Source: Adiantum capillus-veneris (Eukaryota; Streptophyta; Polypodiopsida; Polypodiales; Pteridaceae). Taken from it: a stretch of 64,000 nt of DNA. Location: the NCBI GenBank assembly GCA_014529385.2, contig CM043942.1:3994501-4058500 (forward strand). The letters are read 5' to 3'. Numbering within the stretch: position 1 is the first letter of the stretch; each line of letters opens with the position of its first letter. The translations under genes were made by a program, and so were the position numbers. The notes beneath the pieces were generated by a model. That model saw only the letters and a program-made list of their open reading frames with translations. It was not told where the DNA came from and searched no databases. Below, in pieces: positions 19,664 to 30,964 of the stretch.

Positions 19664-19990
19664 TTGGATCCCATCTTGAGAGATAATGTGACCTAAATAT
19701 TGAATCTCTTGTAAGAAAAAATCACTTTTCTTTCGATTAATATAAAGTTTATTCTCTCATAGAACTTGAAATATTACCTGGAGGTGTTGCTTGTGTTCGT
19801 CTAGTGAATTAGAGTAGATAGATGATAATATCATCAAATAACACTCCAGTAAGGTTCGGTGAGGCCTGAACAGCTTCTCCATCAGGCGGTTGAATGTGGC
19901 TGGTGCATTGGTCAAGCCAAAAGGCGTGACAATGTACTGTTGAAAGCTTGCGTATGTACAATGGGTATGGTGTTACCCATTTCCTTAGCA
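19664..19990 (-). pseudogene. RT C-terminal half only (element D)
   Basis: Minus reading gives IVTPFGLTNAPATFNRLMEKLF and the catalytic-loop remnant FDDIIIYS, split over two frames with a stop. The fingers and first half of the palm, which carry the first catalytic Asp, are absent. The protease remnant joins directly at about 19990, so several hundred bases were deleted. Confidence 0.8.
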
Positions 19991-19991
19991 T

Positions 19992-20261
19992 CTATGTACA
20001 TACTTTTTCCCTGAACCTAAAGTAGATTTTCCTTTCAGGGAATTTAACATTGGCAGCCATGCAATCAAACCATGGTGCCCCTAGGATTACATCCTCATGC
20101 TTGAGAGGAGAGATAAAGTCCTCTTTTTCCACATAGCTTTGAACATGGAGCCTCAATTTCTCGATTAAGGGAGTGATTGAAGCTTCTTGCCCCTTGAAAG
20201 CACCATCTGCGGGTAGGACACCTCCCATCTCGTAGGCTTGTATGCCTAGCTTGGTGGCCAA
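19992..20261 (-). pseudogene. Gypsy protease remnant (element D)
   Basis: ORF of 89 residues with the C-terminal retropepsin features HEDVILGAPWFDCMAANVKF (ILG motif). The catalytic D-S-G lies just upstream in another frame (about 20290: FDPGSTHNF). Joined to the deleted RT. Confidence 0.75.
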
Positions 20262-20333
20262 CTCTGTGGATATGAAATTGTGAGTAGAACCTGGGTCAAA
20301 GAGAATAAAAGCATCATGTTCTTTTACCTTTCC

Positions 20334-21308
20334 TCAATCATGGCATATAGAAGATCCTTTGTGGTGAGTTTCCTCCTCTTGGATTTTGACCAAGGTAGCT
20401 CTAGGAGGCTCATGGCGGGTGTTCTTTTGGGGACAAGCACGGTACGCATGCCCTTGCTCTCTGCACTTGACACGGCGGTTATCCTTGCGATAACGCTCAA
20501 GCCGTTGAGGAGAGAGTTTGTTTTTGCCTTTGTAAACTCCCTTCTCCTTGGCTTTGTTGTTATTGGAATTTCCCTTAGGAGACTTGGACATTGTCCTTCC
20601 CCCTAGGCTCATTGGAACCCTTGTTTTCCGTGGGCTTAGAATTTCTCTTAGCCCCTGTATGGAAATTGCTTCAAGAAACCACCATAGTATGGTGTATAAC
20701 CGCAGATATGGTGCGTGGCCTTTGGGAGTTGCATACTCTGCCATTTCTTCAGTCAAGCGCGCACAAAATTGTTGGCTTTTGCTCTCCAAAATCCATCTTT
20801 TTGAAGATAGTGGCTTTGAGATGTAAGTCCCAAAACTTGTCTACATATTTGTGAATGGATTTGTAGGGAGAGAGCTTCAAGCTTCTCCATTCAGTGAGTA
20901 CTTTTTCTTTGGCATCGGTGGTCAATAACTGCTTCATAATGGAAGCTCTTAAGGCTTTCCATGTTCGTGGAGCTTCACCGTTGGCCCGTAGACTAGACCA
21001 CCATTGCCTGACGGACTTTTGAAAGTGCATAGCTACATGGCGTAGCTTAGAGGACTTTGTGAAGCCCTCATCTCCAAACGCCACATCAAATTGTTGGATA
21101 AGGTCCAAGACTTTTTCTGTAGCGCCAAAGGTGCCATCATAGGTAAGGAAAGAGGTGCTCTTTCCTCCCTCTTTGAACTTCTTGAGCTTGGATGACCTCT
21201 TCCATGAGGCATAGGATCTCCTATGGCCTCTTCTTTTTGATGGTTCAAAAGTTGCACCATCGCTTTCTTTGAAGATGAAGAATTTGAGGAAGATGGAGAA
21301 GTAGGCAA
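20334..21308 (-). pseudogene. gag: Gypsy Gag (element D)
   Basis: Three overlapping minus frames. From N to C: KLRHVAMHFQKSVRQWWSSLRANG and TWKALRASIMKQLLTTDAKEKVLTEWRSLKLSPYKSIHKYVDKFWDLHLKATIF (retrotransposon-gag core, 21108-20750), then a basic linker and RVKCREQGHAYRACPQ (20789-20334), one zinc knuckle with its first Cys not visible. Several frameshifts. Confidence 0.8.
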
Positions 21309-21493
21309 GCCCCGCAGGACTCCACTATTAAGACCATAGCTCTCGATAGTGATGCCCCGTTATCTGTACGAAGGCACGAACACTGCAAGGCTAAAAAATC
21401 CCTATTCTACCTACTCAATTGCAATTAATAACAACAACCATTTATAGCTAGCTTGAGGACCTCCCTTCTTGAGCAAGAAAAGAGAAACCTTGT

Positions 21494-21505
21494 GCTCTGA
21501 TACCA
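21494..21505 (-). promoter_or_regulatory. Primer-binding site of element D (tRNA-iMet type)
   Basis: Minus strand TGGTATCAGAGC one base inside the LTR. This primer choice is typical of chromoviruses. Confidence 0.9.
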
Positions 21506-21506
21506 A

Positions 21507-23104
21507 TGTAACATTTAATGGCCTAGTAACTTGTGTGTAGCGGAAAATAACATGAACATAGTGAGCATTTCATTAGAATAGATTTCTAATGAGCATAACA
21601 AGAGTGCTTGGGTGGAAAGAGCAACAAAAAGCATAACACCTAGTTAGATAGGCATGAACAATACTTCAAAAGAGAGAGAAATTAAGCTATTGACAAGAGT
21701 TGAGGACCACATTTTCATGGAGCCGGTCCCCCCTCCAAAAGGCTTTGTATTATAGGTTTCCCCCATCAAGAGAGACATTTTACAATACAATTCTTTGTGT
21801 TCCTTCAATAACTAGCTAGTGCAATGAAGATGGAAGCTTCAAGCACTAAGCAAATCACTTATAAAACACAACATCAATTCCCTCCTGGTCTCAGACCCAA
21901 GACCTCACACACCTTCGAAGAATGGTGAGAGCTAGTGGGGTATGAGAGTAGATTGAGAGGAAGAAGGAGTAGTCTTCCGAGAAAGATGTTCATCTCCTTA
22001 CATAATCACTCATATTAGCATAGCATAGCATAGCTTAGTAATTAGCATGGTAGAGGAGATGATCAAGCATTGAAGCTTGGCTCTTGGTTGGATTTGCATC
22101 ACAAAGCCAAGAGTTGTTTGTGTAGGCCTCCCTTCTCACAAGTAGGTGATAAGCTTTCCATTAAATCTTGAGAAGGAGAGAGAGAGTCTTCTTGCTGCAC
22201 ACATGAGATTGTGTGAGTGTTTATGCAATAATGCCTTGAGAAATTCAGCCCCCTCTCTCTCTTGGTCGACCCCTCATGCTATTTACTCATGCTCACACCC
22301 CATTGGACCTCTCCCAGCTTAGCCAATGAAAATTAAGTAGCATAAGTGATAGCCTTCTGACATGTGTCCCCCTTTCCGCTTTTGTGAGAGTTGTAGGTAA
22401 TTAATTAATGCAACTAAACTCTCATTGGACCCCTTTGTCTTCTAGCAGCCAATAGGAATCAGGCAAGCCATTGGGCTACTAAATGCTCATTGGACCCCTT
22501 GGAGACTCTTTAATAGTCTTCTAGAGAGCTTAATTCTTATTGGTTCTTTTATTGATTATTTTTTTAAATTAATTAAACTAGATTTACTCTCGTCTAATTC
22601 TCATTGGTCCACCTCCATGGCCATCCAATAGGATTTGAGTACGCCTTGTGGGCATCTGGGCTAGGGAGCTAACATGTGTCCCTCATTCCCTTTGTGTAAA
22701 GGAGTCTTGTGATTGTGTGTGTGTGTTTCTCTCTCATCCCCTACTTGCAAGGCTGTCCCCCTCCTTTGTAGGATTCATGAAGACTTTTGGTACACACACA
22801 AAGCATCCAATTTTTACTAAGCTTTGACCATTGGACACAACCTTTGAATTTTGGAACCTTAGCATTTTGGATGTCTTAATGGGCTGAACCTTAAGGTCTT
22901 TAAAGCCCATTGTTTCACATTGCTCTTTTGCAGACCCCCCCCCCCTTTTGGATCCCTATTTTCCGTCCTTTGGATCCCTATTGTGGCTAGTCTGCCAGCT
23001 TAACCAATATTCTAACTTTTTCTCCCCTGGCACTTTCCCAGATTAAATGATCAGTTTAACATGAGAAATTCACGTAGGAGAATTAGATATTGGTTATTAT
23101 GACA
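21507..23104 (-). repeat. 5' LTR of Gypsy element D
   Basis: 1598 bp partner of 15571-17210 with scattered substitutions and small indels, clearly more diverged than C's LTR pair. Followed by TSD copy GTGTT. Confidence 0.92.
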
Positions 23105-23594
23105 GTGTTAGTGTTTTGGTGGGCCAAAAAACCACAAAACTTTATCTTTTCCTTATAGGAAAAGTTACGCTTTCATTATAAAAATGGATCTTTATAATAT
23201 CACTAATTAGTAATGCATCCATATTTGACTTCAGGTGAATAAACTTGGCTCGTAAACATAGAAAGTGCTATAGTTTAAAGTACTAGCAGCATAGAAAGTG
23301 CTATAGTTTAAAGTACTGGCAGCATAGACAATATGGTATTGTAATTGAAGCAAGGATGATGCATTGTTGTGTAGTACAACTCCACCATGCTTGTATTCAT
23401 TTTTCCCATAGTACTTTCTAATGGTAATGGAAGAATATGTTACCCTTGAGACAAATAATAGGATGAGATAAAAAGCTTATTATTATACTTAGATATGCAT
23501 ATGTACATGATAGGAAATATACTTATGTATCTAAAAAGTTTCAAGATAGATTTTGTGGCATTCGTTCCCATTATGTACGTGTCAAAGCACGACA
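23105..23594 (-). repeat. LTR of element I/J, part 2
   Basis: Continuation of the LTR interrupted by D. On the minus strand it starts TGTCGTGCTTTGACACG at 23594, beside a polypurine run. It holds a 33-bp tandem duplication (23257-23322). Confidence 0.55.
23257..23322. repeat. 33-bp tandem duplication
   Basis: Two adjacent copies of CATAGAAAGTGCTATAGTTT... (33 bp) differing at about one base. Confidence 0.85.
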
Positions 23595-23607
23595 TCCACC
23601 CCCTCTA
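23595..23607 (-). promoter_or_regulatory. Polypurine tract of element J
   Basis: Minus strand reads TAGAGGGGGTGGA immediately before TGTCG..., as expected for the 3' end of a minus-strand element. Confidence 0.55.
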
Positions 23608-23654
23608 AACCTGCACATCCTCTAGTATGTGTCACATATGATTTTTTTGTAGTT

Positions 23655-24280
23655 TCAATTTCTTTGTAGATCCTCCATAATTTCATCTTCATTGATATCT
23701 TCCAAAGCTTCGTCTTCACTTGTGTTTTGCTCTTCCTCCTCCTCAATATCTTTTGGATCACTATCTACTTGGAGATTCTTGTTGCCATCGTCATCATTTT
23801 ATCTCACCACATATGGTTGGAAGTGGACCAGATCAAGGAAGCAATCCAAAACCTTTTGATTTGTGTAGAGATGGTGCTCTTTGCCTTTGTGCAATAGTAT
23901 TCTTATGATGTTGCACCTTATGCTGTCAAGGCAAAGAAAGTTCATAAAAAGGAGGATTAGCCAAATTGGATTAAGGAAAAGAGGTAGATTATTTTTTTTA
24001 TATACATGAGAAAACTATGGGAGGGATCATGTGAAGTTTTGCTCTCTTTGGCTTTGTACACTAGAGCATTCGTGGCGCGGTGAATTATGTTATAAGGATA
24101 ACAATTGTAAAGACTCTTTATCGTTTGAAGATGTACGTAATTACAAAGACAAATGACTGTGTAAATCACATAATCACTCATAGATGGCAAAGACTTATAT
24201 GATTGTTGCATCATGTAGGCTCTCTTTAGATGTTGATGTGAGAGGTACAATTGAAGAGTCATGGCCATGTGTAGAATCAA
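23655..24280 (-). pseudogene. Unrecognised, mostly open minus-strand stretch (element J tail)
   Basis: A 107-residue frame (24280-23957) shifts into another that ends at TGA 23655. It has one internal TAA before an acidic tail (IEEEEEQNTSEDEALEDINEDE). I do not recognise the family. It precedes a polypurine tract by about 50 bases, the place of an extra 3' ORF or the end of pol. Coding nature is inferred only from openness and composition. Confidence 0.3.
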
Positions 24281-25649
24281 GAGTGAGAAGGAGTGGCCTT
24301 AATGATTAAATGTGACTTTTGATGACTAGTTATGAATCTTTGGGGAGCCATGTCCCTTTGGGAAACAAGAAACAATCACAGCCTTTTATACCTGGATCTC
24401 AAGGACAAGTCGAGAGATGTGTAGAAGGTAACCCTTCAAATAGTTTCAAGCTTTCACAACAATGGTGACAATAAAACATGGGTGAAGGATTAGAGACTTA
24501 AAGCTATAAAGCAATTCCATGGTAAAATGGTCACAACTTATTTGCCTAAAATGTCTCCAAAAAAATTGGAATATTCTTGGAGTCTTCATGAGATTGCCAA
24601 CAAGGATTAGAGTCATCCAATTATACCATTTAGTGTGAACTTTCGGCATTGCAAACATCAACATAGCATTCAAGAAATCTCGTCATGCACAGCTTTTGGA
24701 ACGTAACTAAATTCACATTGTATGTACAAATCTATAGCTTTAAGACAATAAATGTCACAAATCATGACACAATTAGGAGCTTGTTAGAGCTATGCATAGA
24801 GTCAATTTCCAAGACTTGTGTAGGATCAATTTCCATTGCTATTCGTGGATCCCCTAATGGATGAATTTGTTGGCATAAGATGTAAATCCTTTTGGATGGG
24901 TTCTCATGCTATTTTGGATGGGATTTCAAGCTACAACCAAACCAATGTCGATAGAAAACTATATTTATAGTACACTGGGGGGCTTTGTGTATGCTTTGAT
25001 GACCTTTTGGGCTAACAATGGTCCACCTTTATGTTTTAGAGAAAAATTTATAACTTTTGATCCATATCCTCGGTTATATCTAATTGATTTCATACCGATA
25101 TGCAGTGAGATTTCTCAAATTTTGGAAAAATTGCATAAATTTGCAACACTTTTTGAAATATTTTGGGTGATGAGGAGTTATCATATGTCTGGGAAGCCTT
25201 TCAAGTATGCTATTGCAATAATAGGAAGATACATATTATTTCTTCAAAAGGCATGAAGATGTGATGACTTCATGCTTAGGTTTGTTGATCATGTTGGTGT
25301 ATGATTTTGAAGCCCTCACCTATAGAGGGTTAGGATCAAGGTGAATAGAAAAAAGACCTTCATAATAAAAAATATGTATTACATTTAAGATGACCTTACT
25401 CCCACATTAATTTAGCAAAAAATTAGATGACATACTTTTTGTTTGACTCACCGGTCCTATTTGAGGTCATGTTTTAGGAGATCCATAGATAGCATGTACG
25501 TTGTTTGATTCACTCATGGCGTTTTTCTACTTTATGCAATGTGTTAGGATTAGCATAGCTCCAACATTCTATGAGCTATCAAATTATGTGCTTATCTCTA
25601 TGTTCCAATCTTTGGTATAGCCTTGTTTCTTACAAAGAGAGAATAAATG
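24281..25649. other. AT-rich DNA, no gene seen
   Basis: About 1.4 kb without a credible ORF, RNA gene or paired repeats. Composition resembles the untranslated parts of the Gypsy elements nearby. Confidence 0.5.
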
Positions 25650-26148
25650 TCGTTACTCGTAGTGACTTGCTTTCAATGTAATCTTTTTTAGTGTTTGGAT
25701 CCACGGTTAGTCCCTTGCTCTTACAATGAGACTCTAAACCCTTTCGTTCGATCTTAATAGTGGCTTAGGTACATACAACAAGCAACATCACATACTCTAT
25801 CATTGTTTTACTATTTGTGTTTGCTTGCTTTATGATGATATAGTGATTTGTTTTCAATGTAATCTTGTCTGGCGTTCAGAGCCACGTTTACTCCCTTGTT
25901 CTTACAATGGGGCTAAAAACCAATGTGTTCGATCTTGTAGTGACTTAGGTACTTACAACGGATAAGATTATGCAGTGGAATTTTTTTATTACTTTTGTTT
26001 GCTTGGTCTAGGGTCATAGTGAACGACTTTCTTTCATTATAATTTTGCTTGACGTTTGGATCCACGTTTACTCTCTTGATCTTACAATGGGGCTAAAAAC
26101 CTCTACATTTGATCTTATAGTGACTTAGGTACTTACAAAGGACAAAAT
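25650..26148. repeat. About 180-bp tandem repeat, three diverged units
   Basis: Units begin near 25661, 25845 and 26018. Each holds GTGAyTTGyTTTCAATGTAATCTT, a GGATCCACG-like block, TTACAATGrGGCTAAAAACC, and GATCTTrTAGTGACTTAGGTAC. Spacing is about 184 and 174 bases, and element E is inserted in the last unit. Confidence 0.75.
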
Positions 26149-26389
26149 TGTTAAGTATGGAGCCTGATTTACCCTTGTAATTTTCTATGGTAAAAGCGCA
26201 CATTTGTAAGGCCCCCATTATGAGGAGAAAGCCATCATGCATGAAGGAAAATCACTCACAGGAAACCAAAATTTTCACGGACAAGAATCAGGGGCAACTT
26301 TAGAGGCCTCGGGGGCGGAGGCCCCTGAGAATTTTTTTTCGCCGGAATATTATGGCCGGACGGCGGCCGGAAAGTGGTCGGAAAACAAC

Positions 26390-26495
26390 TGGTCGGTTGG
26401 CCGGTGGCTGGTAGTCAATGGCCGATGGCCGATGGTCGGAAGTCAATGGCCGGTGGCCGGTGGTCGAAAGTCAATGGCCAGTGGCCGGTGGCTGA
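26390..26495. repeat. 28-bp minisatellite (GGCCGGTGG-rich)
   Basis: AGTCAATGGCC recurs at 26413, 26441 and 26469, giving three 28-bp units flanked by degenerate GGCCG copies, inside the E LTR just upstream of its TATA box. Confidence 0.85.
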
Positions 26496-26837
26496 ATTCA
26501 AAAGCGGACTTGTCTTCTCAAGGGCGGCCACACATGGGCGGATTGGAGGGTCCGATTTGGACTTATTCACACAAGGGCGGCTACACATGGCTGTCTCTCA
26601 TAAGAGAGGGCAGCCCTTTTGGCCTATAAAAGGAGGCCATTTCTACACACATTTCATAGTGTGAAGTTGATGCAACAAGGTGAGTGTGAGGTGGTGAGAG
26701 TGAAGCAAGGCGGGAGCTCCATTAAGGGTATACTCCCTTTGTAAACTACTTCTTGTTTTGAAGTACTAAAGCCATTGAGTGGTTGCTTTCCCGTGGACGT
26801 AGCCCACATTGGGTGAACCACATATATCGTGTGTACT

Positions 26838-26863
26838 TTCTCTCTCTCTCTCTCTCTCTCTCT
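26838..26863. repeat. (CT)n microsatellite in the E LTR
   Basis: About 13 CT units downstream of the TATA box. Confidence 0.85.
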
Positions 26864-26952
26864 ACTCTATAATCTCGTGTATGTAAATCTGTCTCTCTCC
26901 ATTAAGTAATCTATTCAATTATCTATTTAGCTACGTCTTATTTCCTAACAAC

Positions 26953-26964
26953 TGGTATCAGAGC
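26953..26964 (+). promoter_or_regulatory. Primer-binding site of element E (tRNA-iMet type)
   Basis: TGGTATCAGAGC two bases inside the 5' LTR. Confidence 0.9.
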
Positions 26965-27023
26965 AAGGTTTGCTCGTAGCTAAATTATCTCAAGGAAATG
27001 ATTCCTTGAATTGAGTGGTAGTT

Positions 27024-28796
27024 ATGGCGGAGGAAGGGAACCTCAAGATTGAGAAGTTCAACGGCAAAAACTACCAACATTGGAAGATGCAGATTGAAGA
27101 CTATCTCTACCAGAAGGACCTCTATTTTCCACTAGGCGGTCTTGCGAAGAAGCCCGCAACAATGGCAAATGAAGCATGGATTGTCCTTGATCGAAAGGCA
27201 CTGGGAACAATCCGGTTAAGCTTGGTGTCAACGGTGGCCTTCAATGTTTCGGAGATGAAGACCACGGAGGACTTGATGAAGTCACTTGACGACTTCTACG
27301 AGAAACCATCGGCATCCAATAAGGTATTTCTTATGAAGGGCTTGTTCAATCTAAAGATGGCAGAGAATGGTTCAGTTGCAGAACACCTAAATGACTTTAA
27401 CACAAACATAAGTCAACTTCAATCAGTGAAAATCAATTTCGATGACGAAGTGCGAGCTCTCCTTATACTATCATCTCTACCGGATAGTTGGGACAGCCTT
27501 GTGATGGCTGTAAGTAATTCTATCTCTGGCACAAATACTCTTAAGTTTGATGATGTTGTGCGTGGTCTCCTAAGCGAGGAAATGCGAAGGAGAAGCACAG
27601 GAGAATCATCAAGTGCTGCACTATCAGTGGAAACAAGAGGAAGGCCTAAGGAGAGGTTCAAAAACCAAAAGGGTCGTGATCACTCAAGGCGGAGCAAGTC
27701 ACGCACAACGTCAGTTCTTGAATGTTGGAACTGCGGCAAGAAGGGCCACGTAAAGAAGGATTGCTGGTCCAAGAAGAAGAAGGAGACAGAGTCTCAAGAC
27801 AACAAGCCAACATCGGAGGCCAATGTGGCAGGTAAAGTAGAGCAAGATGCTCCAATTCTCTCATTAGACAATGTGTCTAATTCCTGGATAGTAGATTCCG
27901 GGGCTTCATTCCATGCGACACCACACAAGCAACATTTCCAAGACTACACCAAAGGTAATTTTGGGTATGTATACTTGGGAGATGATGAAGCTTGTGAGAT
28001 TGTTGGCAAAGGTACAGTTTTTGTCAAAACTGCTAACAAAAATGAATGGAAGCTTAAAGATGTTAGGCATGTTCCTTCTCTTCGCAAAAATTTGATCTCT
28101 ACAGGACAATTGGACGATGAAGGTCACAACATTGCATTCAGAAACAAACGGTGGAAGATCTCAAAGGGATCTTTGATGGTTGCCAAGGGAGAAAAAGTCG
28201 GTACACTTTACTTGTGTACTATTAGCACGCAACCTTCAGCTTGTGCAGCAACTACAGAAGTTGACAGTGTGGTGTGGCACTACCGACTTGGGCATATGAG
28301 TGCCAAAGGAATGCAAATCCTTCAAACAAAGAAGCTTCTACCAGGTTTGAAAGAAGTGGACTTAGAGTTCTGTGAAGATTGTGTTTATGGTAAACAAAAG
28401 AGGGTAAAATTTCAAAAATCAGGAAATGAAAGAAAAAATAAAAAACTTGAGTTGGTTCATTCTGATGTTTGGGGTCCTGCAAGTACACCATCACTTGGTG
28501 GCTCATTGTACTATGTAACATTATTAGACGATGCGACTAGAAAAACATGGGTTTATGTCATGACGAATAAATCCGATGTATTTTCCATATTTCAAAGGTG
28601 GAAAGCCTTTGTGGAGAATGAAACAGGTACCAAGGTTAAATGCCTCAGATCCGACAATGGAGGTGAATATTGCAGCCAAGCTTTTGAAAGCTTTTGTGCT
28701 AGCAATGGTATTCGGAGGCAAAGGACAACCCCAAGGACACCTCAACAAAATGGGATTTCGGAAAGGATGAACAGGACAATCATGGAGCGAGCATGA
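27024..28796 (+). CDS. gag-pol: Copia Gag, protease and integrase N-terminal half (element E)
   Basis: Start chosen at ATG 27024 (MAEEGNLKIEKFNGKNY), which begins a typical Copia Gag; a further ATG lies nine bases upstream. Gag core is followed by zinc knuckle CWNCGKKGHVKKDC (about residues 235-248), protease SWIVDSGASFHATP, pre-integrase VVWHYRLGHMSAKGMQ, zinc pair CEDCVYGK, and integrase HSDVWGP, RSDNGGEYC, QQNGISERMN, so all three catalytic residues are present. It ends at TGA 28794 in the integrase, where the same frame continues after the stop. Confidence 0.9.
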   Translation: MAEEGNLKIEKFNGKNYQHWKMQIEDYLYQKDLYFPLGGLAKKPATMANEAWIVLDRKALGTIRLSLVSTVAFNVSEMKTTEDLMKSLDDFYEKPSASNKVFLMKGLFNLKMAENGSVAEHLNDFNTNISQLQSVKINFDDEVRALLILSSLPDSWDSLVMAVSNSISGTNTLKFDDVVRGLLSEEMRRRSTGESSSAALSVETRGRPKERFKNQKGRDHSRRSKSRTTSVLECWNCGKKGHVKKDCWSKKKKETESQDNKPTSEANVAGKVEQDAPILSLDNVSNSWIVDSGASFHATPHKQHFQDYTKGNFGYVYLGDDEACEIVGKGTVFVKTANKNEWKLKDVRHVPSLRKNLISTGQLDDEGHNIAFRNKRWKISKGSLMVAKGEKVGTLYLCTISTQPSACAATTEVDSVVWHYRLGHMSAKGMQILQTKKLLPGLKEVDLEFCEDCVYGKQKRVKFQKSGNERKNKKLELVHSDVWGPASTPSLGGSLYYVTLLDDATRKTWVYVMTNKSDVFSIFQRWKAFVENETGTKVKCLRSDNGGEYCSQAFESFCASNGIRRQRTTPRTPQQNGISERMNRTIMERA

Positions 28797-29809
28797 AGCA
28801 TGCGGCTACATGCAGGCCTACCGCTTGAGCTTTGGGCGGAAGTTGTAAGTACGTCTGTGTACTTAATCAACCGGTCACCCTCAACGGAATTGGATGGGGG
28901 AGTTCCAAAAGAGGCATGGACAGGTAAACCGGTGAATTATACATTTCTCAAAGTGTTTGGGTGTGAGGCTTTCATGCACATAGATAGAAGCCTAAGATCA
29001 AAGCTAGATGCAAAGTCCAAAAAGTGTTTCTTCATTGGCTATGGAGAAGGTGACTTTGGGTATCGCCTATGGAATCCTGAAGATGGTAAAATCTTAAGGA
29101 GTAGGGATGTAATTTTTAACGAACATAATATGTAAAAATATTACTTGGAAAGAAAACAAACAAAAGAAACAGGTGATGAGTAAATGGAGCTTGAGGATGG
29201 TGAAGACTCAAGGACTGCAAACGGTGACAATGTGCAACAACGTCAACCAAATGAGGAGCCTCAACCTATTCCCCGAAGATCTACAAGAGCAAGTAGACCT
29301 CCAAAAAGGTTTGTTCCTTCCTTCAACCATCTCTTGATCTCAGATTCTGGAGAGCCGGAATCATACGAAGAAGCTATGCAACATGAATCCAAAGAAGAAT
29401 GGACGAAGAGCATGCAAGTGGAGATGGACTCACTACATCGCAACCAAACATGGGAGTTGGTTGAGTTGCCTAAAGGTAAGCGGGCACTTCAAAACAAATG
29501 GGTGTACAAGCTGAAGGAAGAAGAAGGTGGGAAGAAAAGGTACAAGTCTAGGCTTGTGGTAAAAGGTTTTTCTCAAAAGAAAGGTATTGACTTCAATGAA
29601 ATATTTTCTCCTGTTGTAAAAATGAACTCAATTAGGCTTTTCTTAAGCCTTGTGGTTGCTCATGATCTAAATCTCGAGCAAATGGATGTAAATACGGCAT
29701 TCCCTCACGGTGACTTAGAGGAGGAAATCTACATGCTTCAACCAAAGGGGTATGAAGTAAAAGGTAAGGAGAAAATGGTTTGCAGATTAAAGAAGAGCTT
29801 GTATGTTTA
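28797..29809 (+). pseudogene. pol: Integrase C-terminal part and RT N-terminal half (element E)
   Basis: Same frame as the preceding part. The integrase tail (WTGKPVNYTFLKVFGCEAF, GYGEGDFGYRLWNPEDGKILRSRDVIF) ends at a TAA near 29133. After another stop near 29180 the RT begins (NKWVYKLKEEEGG, RLVVKGFSQKKGIDF, EQMDVNTAFPHGDLEEEIYM, where the usual FLHG reads FPHG). The frame is lost at about 29803 in the KSLYGLKQ block. Confidence 0.85.
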
Positions 29810-30964
29810 AAGCAAGCATCAATACAATGGTACTTGAAGTTTGATCGATGGATGTTGGATCATGGATTCACAAGATGCAACTCAGATCACTGCGTCTACA
29901 CGAAGAATTTGGGAGATGGGAAGTTCATCATCCTAATGTTGTATGTTGATGACATGTTGATTGCAAGTGCTAACATGCAGGACATCAAAGACCTAAAAGA
30001 GGAGCTGTCTAAATCTTTTTCAATGAAAGATTTAGGTGCTACAAAGAGGATACTTGGTATGAAAATATCAAGGGACATGACGAAGAAGACAATAAAGCTA
30101 TCTCAAGAAGATTACATCAAGAAGGTACTAGAAAGGTTTGCAATGCAAAATGCAAAACCAGTTTCTACACCTTTGGCTGGTCATTTTAAACTAACGAAGG
30201 ATATGTGTCCAAAGACACAAGAGGAGATAGCTTATATGTCTAAAGTTTCATATGCTGCAGCGGTAGGTTCTCTAATGTATGCTATGGTCTGGACAAGGCC
30301 AGACATTGCACATGCAGTGGGAGTTGTGAGTAGGTTCATGGACAACCCAGGTAAAGAGCATTGGCAAGCTGTGAAGTGGATACTTAGGTATCTAAAAGGG
30401 ACAACAACAAATGCTTTGTATTTTGGAGGAACTGATATTTTTCTAGAAGGGTATGCTGATGCAGATATGGCAGGTGATAAAGATACTCGAAGGAGCACTA
30501 CTGGCTATGTGTTCACGGTTGGAGGCACAGCAGTAAGCTGGGCTTCAAAGCTGCAGAAAGTGGTTTCACTCTCTACCACGGAAGCAGAGTATGTAGCAAT
30601 GACGGAGGCAAGCAAAGAAATTATGTGGCTTCACAGATTCTTAGAAGAGCTTGGATTCAAACAAGACAATTGTGTCTTGTACAGTGATAGCTAAAGCGCT
30701 ATCCATCTTGCGAAGAACTCAGCCTTTCATTCAAGGACAAAGCACATTGAGGTGAGATATCACTTCATACGCACTCTTTTGGAAGAGGGACAGCTAAAGC
30801 TAGGAAAGGTGCATACAAGTGAAAATCCTGCAGACATGTTTACAAAGGTGGTCAACAAGGAGAAGTTGAGCTTTTGCTCATCTTCAATTGGCATTCAAGG
30901 AATAAGAAGCCAGAATGGAAAGCAGTCAGAGGTTTGGTTTGGAGATCAATCTCCAAGTGGGAGA
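29804..30964 (+). pseudogene. pol: RT C-terminal half and RNase H (element E)
   Basis: Resumes in the next frame: LKQASIQWYLKFDRWML, catalytic LYVDDMLIAS, then RNase H with GYADADMAGDKDTRRSTTGY, STTEAEYVAMTEA and, after one TAA (30692), SAFHSRTKHIEVRYHFIR and NPADMFTKVV. All RNase H blocks are readable; one stop and one frameshift disable it. Confidence 0.88.

Larger units (their letters stand above)
15571..23104 (-). mobile_element. Chromovirus-like Ty3/Gypsy element D, defective
   Basis: About 7.5 kb with paired LTRs, target duplication GTGTT (15566-15570 and 23105-23109), tRNA-iMet primer site and order Gag, protease, RT, RNase H, integrase, chromodomain-like tail: a Gypsy chromovirus arrangement. 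The RT lacks its N-terminal half, and stops and frameshifts break every domain, so it is non-autonomous. It was inserted into the LTR of element I/J. Confidence 0.9.
26149..26950 (+). repeat. 5' LTR of Copia element E
   Basis: 802 bp, TGTTAAG...CCTAACA, ending beside the primer site. It has a GC-rich 28-bp minisatellite (26390-26495), a TATA box CCTATAAAAGG (26622-26632) and a (CT)n tract (26838-26863). Its first 190 bases recur at 30966-31158. Confidence 0.88.

Noticed and set aside
24906-25256. 116-codon plus-strand ORF, hydrophobic
   Set aside because: No motif, low-complexity AT-rich DNA, no relatives in the window; composition resembles Gypsy untranslated sequence.
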